The position numbers were made by a program, and so were the translations under genes. The notes under the pieces are model-generated. The model was not told the origin of the DNA, ran no database searches, and saw only the letters and a list, made by a program, of their open reading frames with translations. Source: Trematomus loennbergii (lineage: Eukaryota; Chordata; Actinopteri; Perciformes; Nototheniidae). From it: a DNA stretch of 64,000 bases. This document shows positions 26,718 to 40,800 of this stretch, one piece after another. How positions within the stretch are numbered: the stretch's first letter is position 1; each line of letters opens with the position of its first letter. The stretch covers positions 469,501 to 533,500 of the forward strand of contig JAAOOA010000141.1 of the NCBI GenBank assembly GCA_012861695.1. The letters are read 5' to 3'.

Positions 26718-29700
26718 GTAAACAAGGTATGTAAATGTAAGTAAACTTCCAAGTCATGTGAACATGTAAGCAAAGCATACATTACAGCTACGTTGACGTC
26801 ACTTTGAATCGCGGGGGTAAGCTAAACCGTTAGCAAGTAGCTATAGCTAGCCGGATATATTAAATAAACACTTTGTCATACAATCTAAATGTAATGTTTT
26901 TTAGCGTTACCTGGTGATTTCAAAGAAAGCTCTCTGGGAAATGTTGACTTACTGTTCGACATGAAGCTAGAAGCTACCTTACAGTACACAGTTGATCCTG
27001 AGTCCTGTCAGTTAAATTTGTAATAGTTAGCTTAGCTAAGCATCAACCTAGCACTGAAATATATATGATGTTATGTGACAGTATTTCTGAGAAAAGTCAG
27101 CTGAAATGGGCATAGTTGCCACTGCTTTACGTGTCGACAGCATGTTTGAACGTATTTGCAGCAGTAAATGTGGCTGTTTGGCCACTGACGTTGCCATAAC
27201 AACACCTGAATTAAAATGTGCAATCTCTTTTTGTGACAGATTTTTGCATGAAATTATAATTCTTCTGAATGATATTCCTATTGACAGCTAGTTTCTATGT
27301 GAACATTATGAGATGGACAGCCAGAGAGAATAAATGAAAAACAGTTATGAAATACTATATGACAAAACAAGAATACAGTTTAAGTGATTTGTAAAATATC
27401 CATAAAGAAAAATCTGTTTACAGTTCTGTTTCATATGGGTGTTGAGAGATGTATCCATAGATCTCTTAATGTTGCTCTCAAAGTGCACCAGATTGATGCT
27501 TTTAACTTCAATATTCAAAAATAAATCTTCCCGGGGGAGCATGCCCCCGGACCCCACTAGAGGAGGTTAGGTCCACGGTGTTTACATGCTTATTTATACA
27601 ATATGTGTGCTTATGCTAACATCATAAGACAAAAGTTGGTTCCGTGTTGTGTGTAGTGAGAACGCGCTAGAGTGAGGGGGGCCCCCAAGCCAAAGCTCGC
27701 TTAGGGCCCCCAAAAGTCTAGGGTATAAAGGGACCTAAAGTATGCCAAGAAAATATCCCCCACACCTTTAACCACCACCACCAGCCTGAACCGTTGATAC
27801 AAGGCAGGATGGATCCATGCTTTCATGTTGTTTATGCCAAATTCTGACCCTTCCGCCAGGGGCGTTTCCTGGACCTGAAACATTAGGGGCTTAGCCCACA
27901 GTGGCGGCACCAGAGATTTTCTTTTGAGGGTGCTGTGCGGTAGCTTGACGTTTCATGAGGGTGCTCAAACATGTAGGGTTTCCCATTAAGGTACCGGGCG
28001 CTACAGTGGAATGTTCTACTGCAACACTCCCCACACACATAGTATACCCGCGACTGTTACAATGAAGGCTCGATGATCAGCTCACGGCATATAGCTGGTA
28101 TTCTTTTCCTTAATGCAATGCAGAGATATTCAATCGTCAAGCATATACATTTAATTGATTTTAAATGTATTTGATAGTGAGAAGCTTTTATAAATGGATT
28201 TACAATATTATTTTTACTGGAAACCCCAGGAACAACCAGCCACACTTCTTTGACCAGCCTTTACAGAGTGTAAAACATCCCATGATTAAAGATGATGATA
28301 ATAAAACTTTCACTGCTTCCTCGTGGCATTCCACCATCTACAGAGGCATTACAGATCTTATCAGTTTGTTTACTTTTTAAATGACTCTATATCGATTTCC
28401 CCGATGATTAAGCTAGATAGATAACATGACAGCTGTAAATCCCTTTTTTTTACATTTGAAGTCAATTCTGTCCCAGTTGTAAGCCATGATGACAGACTTT
28501 ATCATCATCATCTTAATCGCGTTTGTGCTTATTATTTGTGATTATTGTTTCTGCTTGCAGTCAATAAGCAGGGTAATCGAAGATAATAGGACGCAGATGA
28601 CTAGCATATTTCCCAACTATTGTGCCGCTCCTCATCTGTCAAAACTTAAAAGGGCTGCCAAATGTTCAGCCACATAAACATTGTTGGCAAGATATTGTTT
28701 TTGATTAACAATAGTTTCCTCGTCATACTGAATCACGCCTTTTGGGTTCTCCCTTCCATGTAAGGAAATGAATGCTTTGTTTTTTTAGGTGAGGCAGTGA
28801 CTGATCAACCAACTATGTAACTTTCAAAAAAACAAAAAGTAATAGACTAAAATGTAAAACCCTGATAAAAAACAAAGGAATATAAGTATAATATAGAGGA
28901 ATATATATATTTAAAGGTACAGCACGTAGATGTCTAGATATGCAACAGTATTTATTCAACATCTGTGTTTTAAGAATTAATTTTAGTGTCACACGGATGC
29001 ACATAATTTATTTCATAGCATCCTAAGTACATTTATCACATTTTTAAATTACATGTTTTAGTCTTTTAATAAATCATCACTATATTTTTGGCAATCATTT
29101 TTTCCAAAAGAAATTGTATTTTTAATCTACTCTTCAAACACCTTAAATTAAGATTACTCCTTGATTGACTTTTAAAAATATGTATTTTAGCCAGAAGAAT
29201 AGTTGTATTTATTAACTGTGTGTGGTCTACATCTAAAAGCCCAAATAAAATATTAAAGGGTGTAAATGTAAATTCAATATTTGCCGCCAAATAATTTGCA
29301 AAACATTAGGATTTGTGTGGAAACATTTTCATTATTAAGATTTCTTTTTAGTTTTAACCTCTTTTCCTTTCTCTTTCTTGATCCTCCTTAGCAACGAGTT
29401 AATATCAAAGGGCATATTTGTATTTTGTGCCTCTACTCCTGTGACATGTTTCCATGCTTTAATGTTCAAAAAGCTCTTTATTTTTTAGCCTAACACGTAC
29501 AATGTGTTGGAGCGCTAGCCAATAGAAGCGCGATTGTTAAATAATGATGTCTCTATGGCACAAAATTAAACTAAAGAGTCCAATGGGGAAGTTTGAGGCA
29601 GGATTTTAGCCTTTGCAGACCATTTACATGCACAAAAACCTATACAACACACTACAGGAAAGGGAGAACCTCAAAAAGCAAGTTGCTTCAAAAGACACTG

Positions 29701-29900
29701 GATAGTTTTCCTCAAGATGGAATTTGTACCATTTGTATAGCATTATCAATTAGTTCATGTGTTTTTAATGGTGACCAATTGTGCTTCGAGGCATTTCCCT
29801 TTACATAAACACGTTATATTGAAGTGCAGCTTACTCTGTATACTCAAGATTTTTGGTGAAATATATAACCTTTTTGTTTCTGCTGAACAGAATCTGATAA
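26718..29900. other. No intact gene; hAT-like remnants
   Basis: Apart from the hAT-like ends around 27660-27960, the sequence is AT-rich with short chance ORFs. I saw no conserved motif or splice-consistent coding segment. Confidence 0.45.
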
Positions 29901-29901
29901 T

Positions 29902-30568
29902 CTTTATTATTGTTAAAGAACAATGGATTGTTTGGTTCACTTGGTATGAGGAAGCAATTCGAATAGGTGACAAGTTACAGGAATATCTACTTGTAACTAT
30001 TCAAACCACATATTTATGGGACTCTGCCAACTTTTTTGATTTAAGTATCATTGCAGCACGGATGTCTCGCATAGATGAGCGCTGAACAACCACAGGCGAA
30101 CATCTAAACAGGTAATATATTTATTTTGTATTAATGAGATTATTTTTTTATTTCAAGCCACATACTGATATTTATATAGTGTACAATACTATACTGTACT
30201 GTACTGTGCTATACAACCATACTTTAAAAAAGGGGTTTTGATTTCTAACTTAACTATGGCAGGAATTTCCTTGAGAAATAATATTTTGTAAGAATGTTGA
30301 TTTTATTATTAGTATTTTTTGCTGAGACACAAAGGTGCCATTTGCTAGTAGCACAACTATCGTAACATATTCATGAAAAGAACGAAGAACCAATTCCTAA
30401 TCTTTTTGCAAATCCATATTTTATTTAAAATGTCAAGAAATTCTTCTTTAATAACTAATTTAATAATTTGATTTAATTAATTTCTTACATTTGCACCTTT
30501 TTCTCAAACTATCGCACTTACTGTACATACATCAAAAATGATGCACATCTGAGGATCTGGAACAATAT
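29902..30568 (+). repeat. Dispersed repeat block, copy 1
   Basis: Closely matches 61919-62586 in the same orientation, from TTGTTAAAGAACAATGG to GAGGATCTGGAACAATAT, with small indels. It includes GCACGGATGTCTCGCATAGA and long AT-rich stretches. Element type not recognised. From 30569 to 30900 nothing was recognised. Confidence 0.8.
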
Positions 30569-30904
30569 GACTTAAAAAATATTGAAACATAATACACACA
30601 CAGCTTTGAAGAAATTGACAAAATGAAAGTAATGCCTTCCATAAAACAACTTTTTAAGATTGTGAATTCATTGATTAAAATAAATGTTGATCCAAAATGA
30701 TTGTTCTTTTAACCTCTGTGTAAGATATATCAGACATGTGTTTGCCGCTAGTGCCGATGTATCTCTTTGTCTTCAGCGATGAAAGAATTTGACTACTTGC
30801 TAAGTGTAAAAATACGGCCTTTTTTGACTGTGTGCTCCCGACTCCTCTGCAGTACCAATTCAGTGCCCAATGACAAACGGAGGAACAAGACTAGGTTGAA
30901 CATC

Positions 30905-31505
30905 GGTTCTTCTTTTGCTCGTCCAAGGGCTGAAAAGCCAAGCTGAGGCGGCAACTCATCTTCTAGACAGGTATGCCAAATCTAAATGGGAATCTACAAG
31001 CAGATTGTGCATCGAACTTTATAAAGCTAAATATTTGCTTGACTACAAGTCAAAGCGCATTTTGTATTTTTGTTTGATATTGCCATATTTAAATTATTGT
31101 GTTGAAGTGTGGGGCAACACCTTTATGAGTAATTTAAAACCTTTAATTACATTACAGAAAAAAGCTGTGAGAATTTGCTTAATGTACAGCCTACAGAACA
31201 AACAAACAAACTAGTTATTGAGTCAAGGCTGTTAAGATTTAATAGAATTACAGACGGCTTTAGTTATGCATAAAGCAAAAAACAGAATACTGCCAGAAAA
31301 TATACAAATTAGTTTTGATTTCCGAAGATGAGCCTAGGAGGAAATAAAATGTTAAGCATCAGTTTGCACGTACTACTTTAAAGCAGATGTGTGTCTCTGT
31401 AGTTGGCGTAAAGAAGTGGAATTCTTTGCCGAATGATTTAAAGGGCTGTAAGAACATTTGCATGTATAAAGAAAGCGTAATTAGACAGTATGAAGTTGAC
31501 TTTTG
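30905..31505 (+). pseudogene. Non-LTR retrotransposon C-terminal fragment
   Basis: The plus strand reads KSKRILYFCLILPYLNYCVE then VWGNTF and LITLQKKAVRI, the usual post-catalytic region of LINE ORF2. Frames then break, continuing as VIESRLLRFN and later KKWNSLPNDLKGC up to RQYEVDF. It lacks the catalytic core, so it is a truncated dead copy. It differs in sequence from the other LINE pieces in this window; clade not assigned. Confidence 0.7.
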
Positions 31506-31838
31506 ATTGTGTTCTTGTTATATGTTTCAGTATGCAACTGAGACTGAAAGAATATTGCTTTTATTTTTACTTTTTTAGGGTTATTTCGTTTTTTTCTTTT
31601 TGTTATTTCTTTTAAGTAGGGGCAGATAAAATAAGATTTTCTCCCTGCTCCCTTCCACCATGCGCTATATATATTAAAAAAAAACAGTATAAGTTTAAAT
31701 ATTTTTGTAAAGTGTACATGGGTGTGATGGGTGTGTGCAGTCCCTGAATACTTTCTGTTCTTTCTCATTTGTTTGTTTTATTTTGAAATTTTACTTATTA
31801 TATTTGGATCACAGGATTGAATTTTGGGCCTTTGGAGA

Positions 31839-34800
31839 ATGGCAAGTGAAATCATGTTGCCTGTACTGCTTCTGGGGATGATAAGTATGTATCCATTTCA
31901 ATAAAATACATTTAAATTAACATGTATGTCTGTTGATACTTTTACATCACTGCATTAACTGACTTTGTTTATTGATGTTAGCAGACTGATTTTTTACAAA
32001 TGATATCTCAATTTGTTTTCATAGGTACGGTGCTTGCTCAGACTGCAGGTGAGTTGAAGTTAAGATAATATCTTTGTCATTTGTTCATGCTCTTAACGGG
32101 TTAGTCATAAAATCAGTAGCTCAAAGCAGTTATTACTTCAGGAATAGACCTATATCCCCTGGATTACAGCAAATGCCACTGTTAATGAAGGGTTGTACCA
32201 GAGCAACATTTTTACATACCAATACCAGTAAACCAAAGTAAGCAGTAGGTGTCACTTGACTCAGAAACAGCTCTCAACAGCCTGCTACACACTAAGAGCA
32301 GTACAAACAGGACAACAGCAAACATGCTACAGCAGTCAGACTGTACATACGACTGACATTACATAAACATTAAGGAGACCTAATGAATGTTTATGCCATT
32401 CATCAAGTGTCATTTGGTTAACTATGACACTTAAGTGTATGAGATGTCTTTGTTATGACTGGTTAACATTAATCAAGATAACATATACTGTAAATGTCTT
32501 TCTTATAAGACCAGCCTAATCCTCAAATTTAAAGAAACCATTTTGCTCTATGTGTTACCATAACATATGTATTCCCTAACGTCAAACACATTATCCTTCA
32601 ATATTGGAGGCTTTTTACATTGACTTTTAGACCTGCTACGGTATGTTATGTCAAGTTGTCTTCACAAGGACATCCCAAACAATGAAGTAACATTAAGCTT
32701 AAATGTTAATATTGTACTTGCTTGATAGCCAAACCTACTTAGGTTAGGGAGGTATCACACTAACAAGATGAATAATGCCAGGCTGAAAGGCAGTGTCTCA
32801 TCGCCCCCTTCTGGTTGCATCTGGGATGTGTTAGGAAGTGTAGTCTGCTACGTCTGTATCTGAAGCCCACAGTGATGTTGTGTTTCACTGACACACTATA
32901 AAGAACACTCGGTGAAAAGCAGATTTTCAGGTGGTGTTAGGTCCTTTGTAAACTAGACTCAATTAGACGCTTTTGAGCTGAGACTTTGACTTCAAGTGTC
33001 CCAGTTAGCTAAGCCAGTGTTCACATTATCACCACCCTGAATCTATATTGAGTAAATGGGATGCTGTCAATTTTTGTCTGCTGTGAAAAAGGTATATTGT
33101 AGTTGTTCAGTATATGTAGGAATATAATAGTCCATTCAACCCCAAAAGCACATTTATGTCAGTGTGAAGAAAATTAAAAACATTGTGCAACATCTTTTTC
33201 AACACAGCACTTGCCATTAGGGGCCATATGTATTGGCCTTATATCTTTTCTGAAAAATAAGACACTTTTTTTCTTTCTAGGACCACTCTACCCAATTGCT
33301 GGAACTACTAGCTCGCGATCAGACGATGGAAGTTCTCCTCGAATTTCCCTGCAACGACCTTTTGTGTATTTTGGCCAGTCGCACAATCAGATCTATGTAT
33401 GTTAAAAACATTTTTTTCTTTTGAATACTGGTTTGAAAATGTGTAACTGAAAATAACAATATAAATGTTTAGTTGAATAAAATGTATGATGAAGTTAGAA
33501 ATATTTGTTCATCTTTATCCAAAATATTTCAGATAAGTACTGCAGTTAGTTGTAGTCAATACATGTTTTATTCCTGGTTTGAAATAATAAAGCATTACAT
33601 CTGTTGATATTTAATAATATGTGATTGTCAATGATGCTGTTGAGTCCTGAATCTGTTACTTTGGTTCGCAGGTAAACCACAATGGCCACCTGACCTTTGA
33701 CACATCATGGAGTAGACATCACCTCAAAGGATCCCAATGCACGGGAGCAGAGATCTAATCGCTCCCTTCTGGACAGATTTAGACAACAGAGTGCAGGGTC
33801 AGATCTCCTACCATCAATACACCAGCGGCACAGTGCTCCAACAAGCCACACACGACATTAATAGCTACTTCCCAGGGTTACACTTCAGCGCCAACTGGGT
33901 CTTTGTTGCAACATGGTCTAATGTGCAATACTTTTCAACCACTGGAACAGTAAGTCATTTTGTTCTAAATGGAAGAATACATTTAACTTTTAACTATATT
34001 CACTCTGATAATCATAATCAAACATTTTTAGGGATCAACGGTCCAAGCAGTCTTGATCTCTGGAGGTCGCTACTCATTTGTGCTAATGAACTATGGGATA
34101 ATAGCATCAACACATCGCCAAGCACAGGTTAGAGACATACAATTTATATACAATGTACTAATGAAAATGTGAAATTGCCATGCCTTTCTCAAATCTCAAT
34201 GGAAAATGACAAATGCAGTTAATATCAACATTTCCTTATCTGTGATATGTACTTCCAGGCTGGATATGACACAATCAACTCCACTCATCATTTCTCCATC
34301 CCTGGATCCTTCTCTAACAATGGATCGAACAGTACTTACTTAGTTTTCCGCCAGAACAGCAACGTCAATGTAGCCGGTCGCTGGGCTTTCCGGACAGACC
34401 ATGGATCTCACGGCTGCACTTTTAATGGTAAAAGCAGAACCAGAGGGTGGTCACCATACCTACTTTACTTTTGTGCATGTGACCACTAAACCGTGAAGAA
34501 GTCTGAGGATTTATTTGGACTTCTTGAACTACAGAACAATGTTTTATATGCTGCACACAGCAGAGCATTAAGCACTGCACTGATATAATATGGTACAGGG
34601 ATAATAAGTGAAGCTTCAAGTAATAATAAACAATAAAATAATCATTTCATTTATTGTAAGGTTAAATTGTTGACCATGACCATGCATTGTCCCAGTTTAA
34701 AGGCAGCTGTTCTGTCTTTCAAGTCTTTCTTCTATCAGCTTTGCTAAAAAGTCAAAATGCCCTGAAGTTGCATTTAAAAGTCAATGAATTTCAAGAAACT

Positions 34801-37800
34801 TTTCATTCCTTCAAAGGTCAAACCGTGCAGCAGGGTGACTCGTTCTGGAGCGACAGATCCTGTGCTCAGAAATGCACGTGCACCTCGACAGGCCTGCAGT
34901 GTCACAGCCAGCCCTGCTCCTTTTCCCAAGTCTGCAGACCCACTGCCTTTAAGTTCTCCTGCCAGACAGTGCAGAAAGGCAGGTGCACCATCAGCGGTGA
35001 TCCACATTACTATACCTTCGATAACAAAGTGTTTCACTTCCAGGGCACCTGCACTTATGTTCTCTCTGAGCAATGTGGTCGTGGGTTGCCCTACTATAGA
35101 GTAGAGGGTAAGAACGAGCACAGAGGCAGCACTCGAGTCGCTTGGACACGACTGGTCAAAGTGCATGTCTATAATGATACAATCGAGCTGGTCAAAGGAC
35201 GTCGTGGTATGGCTAAGGTAAGCAAAAATAACTGAATCCCAACTTTCTGTGATATTCCTTTTTAGTTCACACTTGTACAACTTTGTTTCTGCTTGCTGGT
35301 GTCATTACAGGTTAATGGAAACTTTGCAGCCACTCCGATCTCCCTTTCCAATGGCAATGTCCAGGTGTATGAGTCAGGTTTCTCTGTGACCATCAGCACT
35401 GTCTTTGGCTTGGAGGTGTCCTATGACACAAATAGTTATGTTAGGATTCGTTTACCCTACACTTACCAGAATGCAACATGTGGCCTGTGTGGAAACTTCA
35501 ACAATCATCCCGAGGATGACTTCCGAACCCGCCAAGGCGAGCTTGTGAGCTCCGATGTGGTTTTTGCGAACAGTTGGAAAGCATCAGGAGACGATGAGCC
35601 TGCTTGTGGGTCCCGATGTGGAGGCTTGGACTGCGCTAGGTGCACTGCGGCTCAGACAGCTTTATACAGCAATCCCGCTCATTGTGGTATCCTCACGAGC
35701 ACTTCTGGACCATTTGCTGATTGCATCAACAACTTCCCCCACAGAACTATCTGGAAAGCTGTGTGCAGGATTTGTGTATAGGAGGAGGCTACCAACCCAT
35801 TCTGTGCCAAGCCCTCAATGTGTATGCAAGTCAGTGTCAGCAGAATGGCGTAGAGCTGCCAAGCTGGAGGAGACAAGGCTTCTGTGGTATGTCTGTGTCA
35901 ATCAACATTATATCTTAAAATGTTCCGGGTATACAGTAAGTGTCCAAGATTTCAAGATGAATGTTGTTTCCTTTTTTCTAGAAATCCCCTGCCCGTCCAA
36001 CAGCCACTTCGTGTCCCAGGGCACAGGATGTCCAGATACCTGTGTCAATCCCAATTCTACCCAGAACTGCCCTCTCCCTCTCCAGGAGAGCTGCATCTGC
36101 AATGCTGGCTACATCCTGAGTGCTGGGGTCTGCGTCCCTCATGCTCAGTGTGGCTGCAGCTTTGAGGGCCGATACTACCGCTCTGGAGAAACTGTGATCC
36201 TGGACGAGGACTGTGGGAGACAATGCAGGTGCAGCTATGGCTCCATGACTTGCCAATCCCATGGTTGTGGTCCCTTAGAGTCTTGCAGGGTGGAGGAGGG
36301 AGAAAGAGGATGCACACCTGACAGCTATGGCACATGCTGGACAAGGGGCCCAGGGTCTTATCAGACGTTCGATGGATTGACGTACCAGTACCCTGGGGCA
36401 TGCCGACTGACCCTTGCCAAAGTAATGGGATTGTCTAGTCACCCACATTTTGCGGTGACTGCAGAAAAATTGCCCAGAGGACAACAGGGTTTTGCCAGGG
36501 TGCTAAAGTTTGAGGCAGAGGGCACACAAGTCTCCATTGAAATGACAGGTAGCAGCAAAGTTCTGGTAAGTCACACATATATTTCTAAGAGCTAATTAAA
36601 AGCAATGTTGTGACACAAGAGAACCTTTATTGAAATAAAGATTTCTTCTGTCTAGCATGTTGCAATCATGTTTTGAATAACGCATAAAAAGGTACAAACT
36701 ATTGTTTATATAAACTGAAACGCACTTCACCCATAAAATCTGACAATGGCTGTTTAAATGGTCCTTTAGGTTGATGGTCAGCAGATCAGACTCCCTTACA
36801 GCTCAGCTTCCAACAGAATCCAAATCTACCACAGCAGCATTCACAGTATCATCATCCGCACTGCCTTTGGTGTGACTGTGCAAACAGTCTGGCCTCATTT
36901 GGTGCGTGTCACTGCACCTGGTATCTACAATGGTTCACTTGGTGGACTCTGTGGTAATTTCAATGGTCACCAACATGACGAGTTCCGCACACCAAATGGC
37001 GTCCAGGTTGACACCTCTCAGGACTTTGGGGACAGTTGGAGAGACGGCTCCCTGGCTGCACACTGTGTGGAAAGCAATCACAACAACTCCAGAACCAATT
37101 CTTCGGTTTCTCGTTGTAGCATTCTTCACTCACCACATGGGCCATTTGCCCAGTGTTGGGCCATGGTGGACCCACTGCAGCATGTTGATGCATGTGTGGA
37201 GATCACAAGAGCCTCTATAGATCCAGCAGCAGCCCTATGTGAGTTCCTACGGGATTATGCAATAATGTGTCAACAAAAGGGCGTGGACCTAGGAAACTGG
37301 AGGATATCCACTCACTGTGGTAAGTCATTTTGTTCATGTTATTATAGATGTGTTTGATATTAATAAATTATTTCACTAAATGAATTGCTTTGTTTTTCTC
37401 TAGCGCAAAACTGCCCTCCAAACAGCCATTATGAACTCTGTGACAGCTCTTGTCCTTCCGCCTGCCCCAGCCTCTCTTTCCCTTTTGCCTGTGACACTGT
37501 GTGCCAGGAGGGTTGCCAGTGCAATGATGGTCTCGTCCTAAATGGCAACCAGTGCGTGCCACCAACATCCTGCGGATGCTATCACGAAGGACGCTACCGA
37601 CAAGGTGGCGAACGGTTCTGGGACAGTGAAGAATGTCAGAGCTCGTGTGTCTGTAATGGCACTACTGCGGCAGTCCAATGTGCCCCCAACTCCTGCAATC
37701 CTGAGGAGTCCTGTCGGGTGGTGGAGGGGGAATTTGGATGCCATCCTAACCCTCATGGCACCTGCTATGCCTCTGGTGACCCTCACTACCTCACATTCGA

Positions 37801-40800
37801 TGGAAAGGCCTTTGACTTTCAGGGAACGTGCCGCTATGTTCTGGCCAAGCCTTGTAATGAAACTGATGAGCTCCACCAATTTTCAGTGGAGGCGAGGAAT
37901 GAGCCTTGGAGAGGGTTGCAAGTTTCAATCACAGCTGAAGTATTTGTGAATGTGTGGGGCTATCGGGTGCAAATGGCAAGTGGAAGCCAAGGTGTGGTAC
38001 AGGTAAGCTACAGATTTAAAACTATCAACATTTTTTTTTATCAATCAACTCCTATACATGTGTTTTTAATCTACACTGATGCTTTTATTTTTAAGAAGAA
38101 ACAGAGTTGCAAGGCAAATATAAATCTATGCCATTTAATTAGTTTTTTCCCCAATGTTATAGGTGAATGGAGTGACTAAAAACCTACCTATTCTCTTGAA
38201 TAATAGTCACGTATCTATCTATGCAAGTGGATTTCGCACATTTCTCATTGCTGATTTTGGCCTGAGTGTCATGTACGATGGACGGTATACAGTGTCTATC
38301 TCTGTACCGCCAAGTTATAGGTAACACCAAATATACTGAAGCCCATGTTTAAATGTTTTTGTTCAAAATAAATCTTATCGAAATTATGAGACTCATGTAT
38401 CATCAATCTATCAACACATGTTTTAAATCTGGATGTTTTTTGTCATCAGAGGGAAAACATGTGGACTTTGTGGAAACTTCAATGGAAATCCAAATGATGA
38501 GTTTCACACCCCATCTGGAATGACGGTCAATACTCCACAAGCATTCGGGGCAAGTTGGAAAGTAACAAGTAACTACACCTGCACTGATGGGTGTGGTTCT
38601 TCTTGCCCACGATGTGCCAATGAGAGACCAGCAAGAGCCCAATGTGAGCTTATTCGAGCAGCTGACGGCCCTCTCAGCTTCTGCCATGAGCAAGTGGACC
38701 CAGTGCCATATTTCAATGACTGTGTGTTTGATGTTTGTATCTCGGGAAATCGAGGCCGAGAGCTTCTATGTAGGGCAGTTGAAACATACGTCAGTGCCTG
38801 TCAGTCTGCTAATGTTCGGATCTACTCTTGGAGAGACAACACCACTTGCAGTAAGTCAAAATTCAAGTTGTTTATTTACCATCCAAGCAGCCTAATAAAA
38901 CAATCAAAGAAGTGTCTTCCAAGAAAAAGTATATTGATTACTGCATCTACACAAAAGCTGACAACCATCATTTCATTTTCTCACGTACAAAGGACTCGAC
39001 TGTCCCGCCAACACCCATTATGAGCTGTGTGGTACCGACTGTGGCCACACCTGTGCCAGCAACATTGATGCCACCTGTGAGCAGGTTTGCTCCGAGGGCT
39101 GTTTCTGTGATGAAGGTTTTGTCAGGAGTGGGACAAGATGCGTACCTGTGGAAAGATGTGGTGTCAATACAATGGCTTCTACTACAATGTAAGTCATTTA
39201 ACCGTTAATGAAAAAAACACCAGATATGTGTACCAATGATCCATCAATCTTCTTAGTCATGGCTGTCACAATCCCATTGCCTAAAATGACAAACAAACAA
39301 GTAATTATGCTATACTCGTGCAGAGAGAAGACCAGAACAACGCGACAATAGTGGCCATGTTTATGAACAGATTACTATGAATGCTACTTTATTGTGCTAC
39401 ACTTATTATGTATCCTCTCAGTTGCCTTTTTGTCTTTTAATGTAAGAATTGCAACATTTTTATAATTTGTATGTGGCTCTTTCTTGCTATTCCAGGCTGA
39501 TGAGTCCTTCTGGACAGAGGGTTGCTCCCAGCGATGTGAATGCCATGCTCCCAATGACCTGCGCTGCTCTGCTGTATCTTGCACCCCAACACAAGACTGC
39601 ACCATCAGACATGGAGAGCTGGGCTGTTTTGATTCAATGTCTACTTGCACTGTGTGGGGGGACCCTCACTACAAGACCTTTGATGGGGCGCTGGCTCATT
39701 TCCAGGGCACATGCTCTTACATCGTTACTGAGAGTGTGAGTGACAGGACCGATGACACAGGGTTTCAGGTCGTAGCCACCAACAATCACAGAGGGAACAA
39801 CCGTGTGTCGTTTGTGTCTGAGGTGGATATCTACCTCACAAATCAACCAGAGAGTGTGAATATCACGATTGGACCCAGCAAAAGAGTTAAGGTACACTTT
39901 TAATAACTTTCAAGATGAACAACTTTTAATTTCTTCCTGGTGTAATAATAGCATATCATGAGTACCTCTTCACTTCTAATCCCCCTCCCTCATTCCTCCA
40001 GATAAATGGAATTGAGGTGACTCTCCCCAGCACTGCAGGAACCTTAGCTCATATACAAAGGCAGGGACACTTCATAGAGGTCAATGCAATGGACTTGGCA
40101 GTCCAGTTTGATGGCAGGAGTACTTTATTGGTGAGAGTCAATAACAACCATGAGAGTAGAGTCACTGGGATGTGCGGAAATCTCAACAGTGACTCTTCAG
40201 ATGACAAAGTCTTACCCAATGGCACACCGGCACAAAATGACAATCAATTTGGACAAAGCTGGAAGTCGCCCAAAAGCCAACCAGGGTGAGCGGTTTTTAA
40301 AAACAAAAGAAACTTGTGTTGAAAAATAAACAAAGCCAGCCAAAGTTTTAAAACCTGTAATGTATTTTCCAGATGTGGATCCACCGATCGAAGTACAGGG
40401 GGTGGAGATGGATTGAACGACTGTACCTTTAGGGGAGAATACTCTGAGCTCTGTAGTGTCATCACCAACACTAGCGGGCCATTCAGTGCCTGTCACCTGC
40501 ACTCTGACCCTCAGCCGTTTTACACTTCCTGTGTCTATGATCTCTGCCTCTACACTCCAGCCAATGGCATGCTGTGTTCTGCAATCGCAGCCTACGAGAG
40601 AACCTGCTCAGTTTTGGAGTTAAACATCCCTGAATGGCGCTCTGCTTTGCATTGTGGTAGGTTTTCATTGTGCTATGGATAGCCAAGATAATGAATGTGG
40701 AAATCAATTATTTGTTTCTGTTTTATCCCTTCTTGTCTCATTCTTTTCCCACTATTTCTACAGCTGAGTCAGACCCCTGTGAACATCTGGACTGCGCAGA

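Noticed and set aside
29759..30085. 108-codon plus-strand ORF ending in RMSRIDER
   Set aside because: It lies in a dispersed repeat and has no recognisable domain; the second copy at 61.9 kb does not preserve the frame.
34774..35280. 168-codon minus-strand ORF opposite tectorin-like exon 7
   Set aside because: It is antisense to a VWD exon with clear GDPHY and Cys patterns; no splice or domain support.
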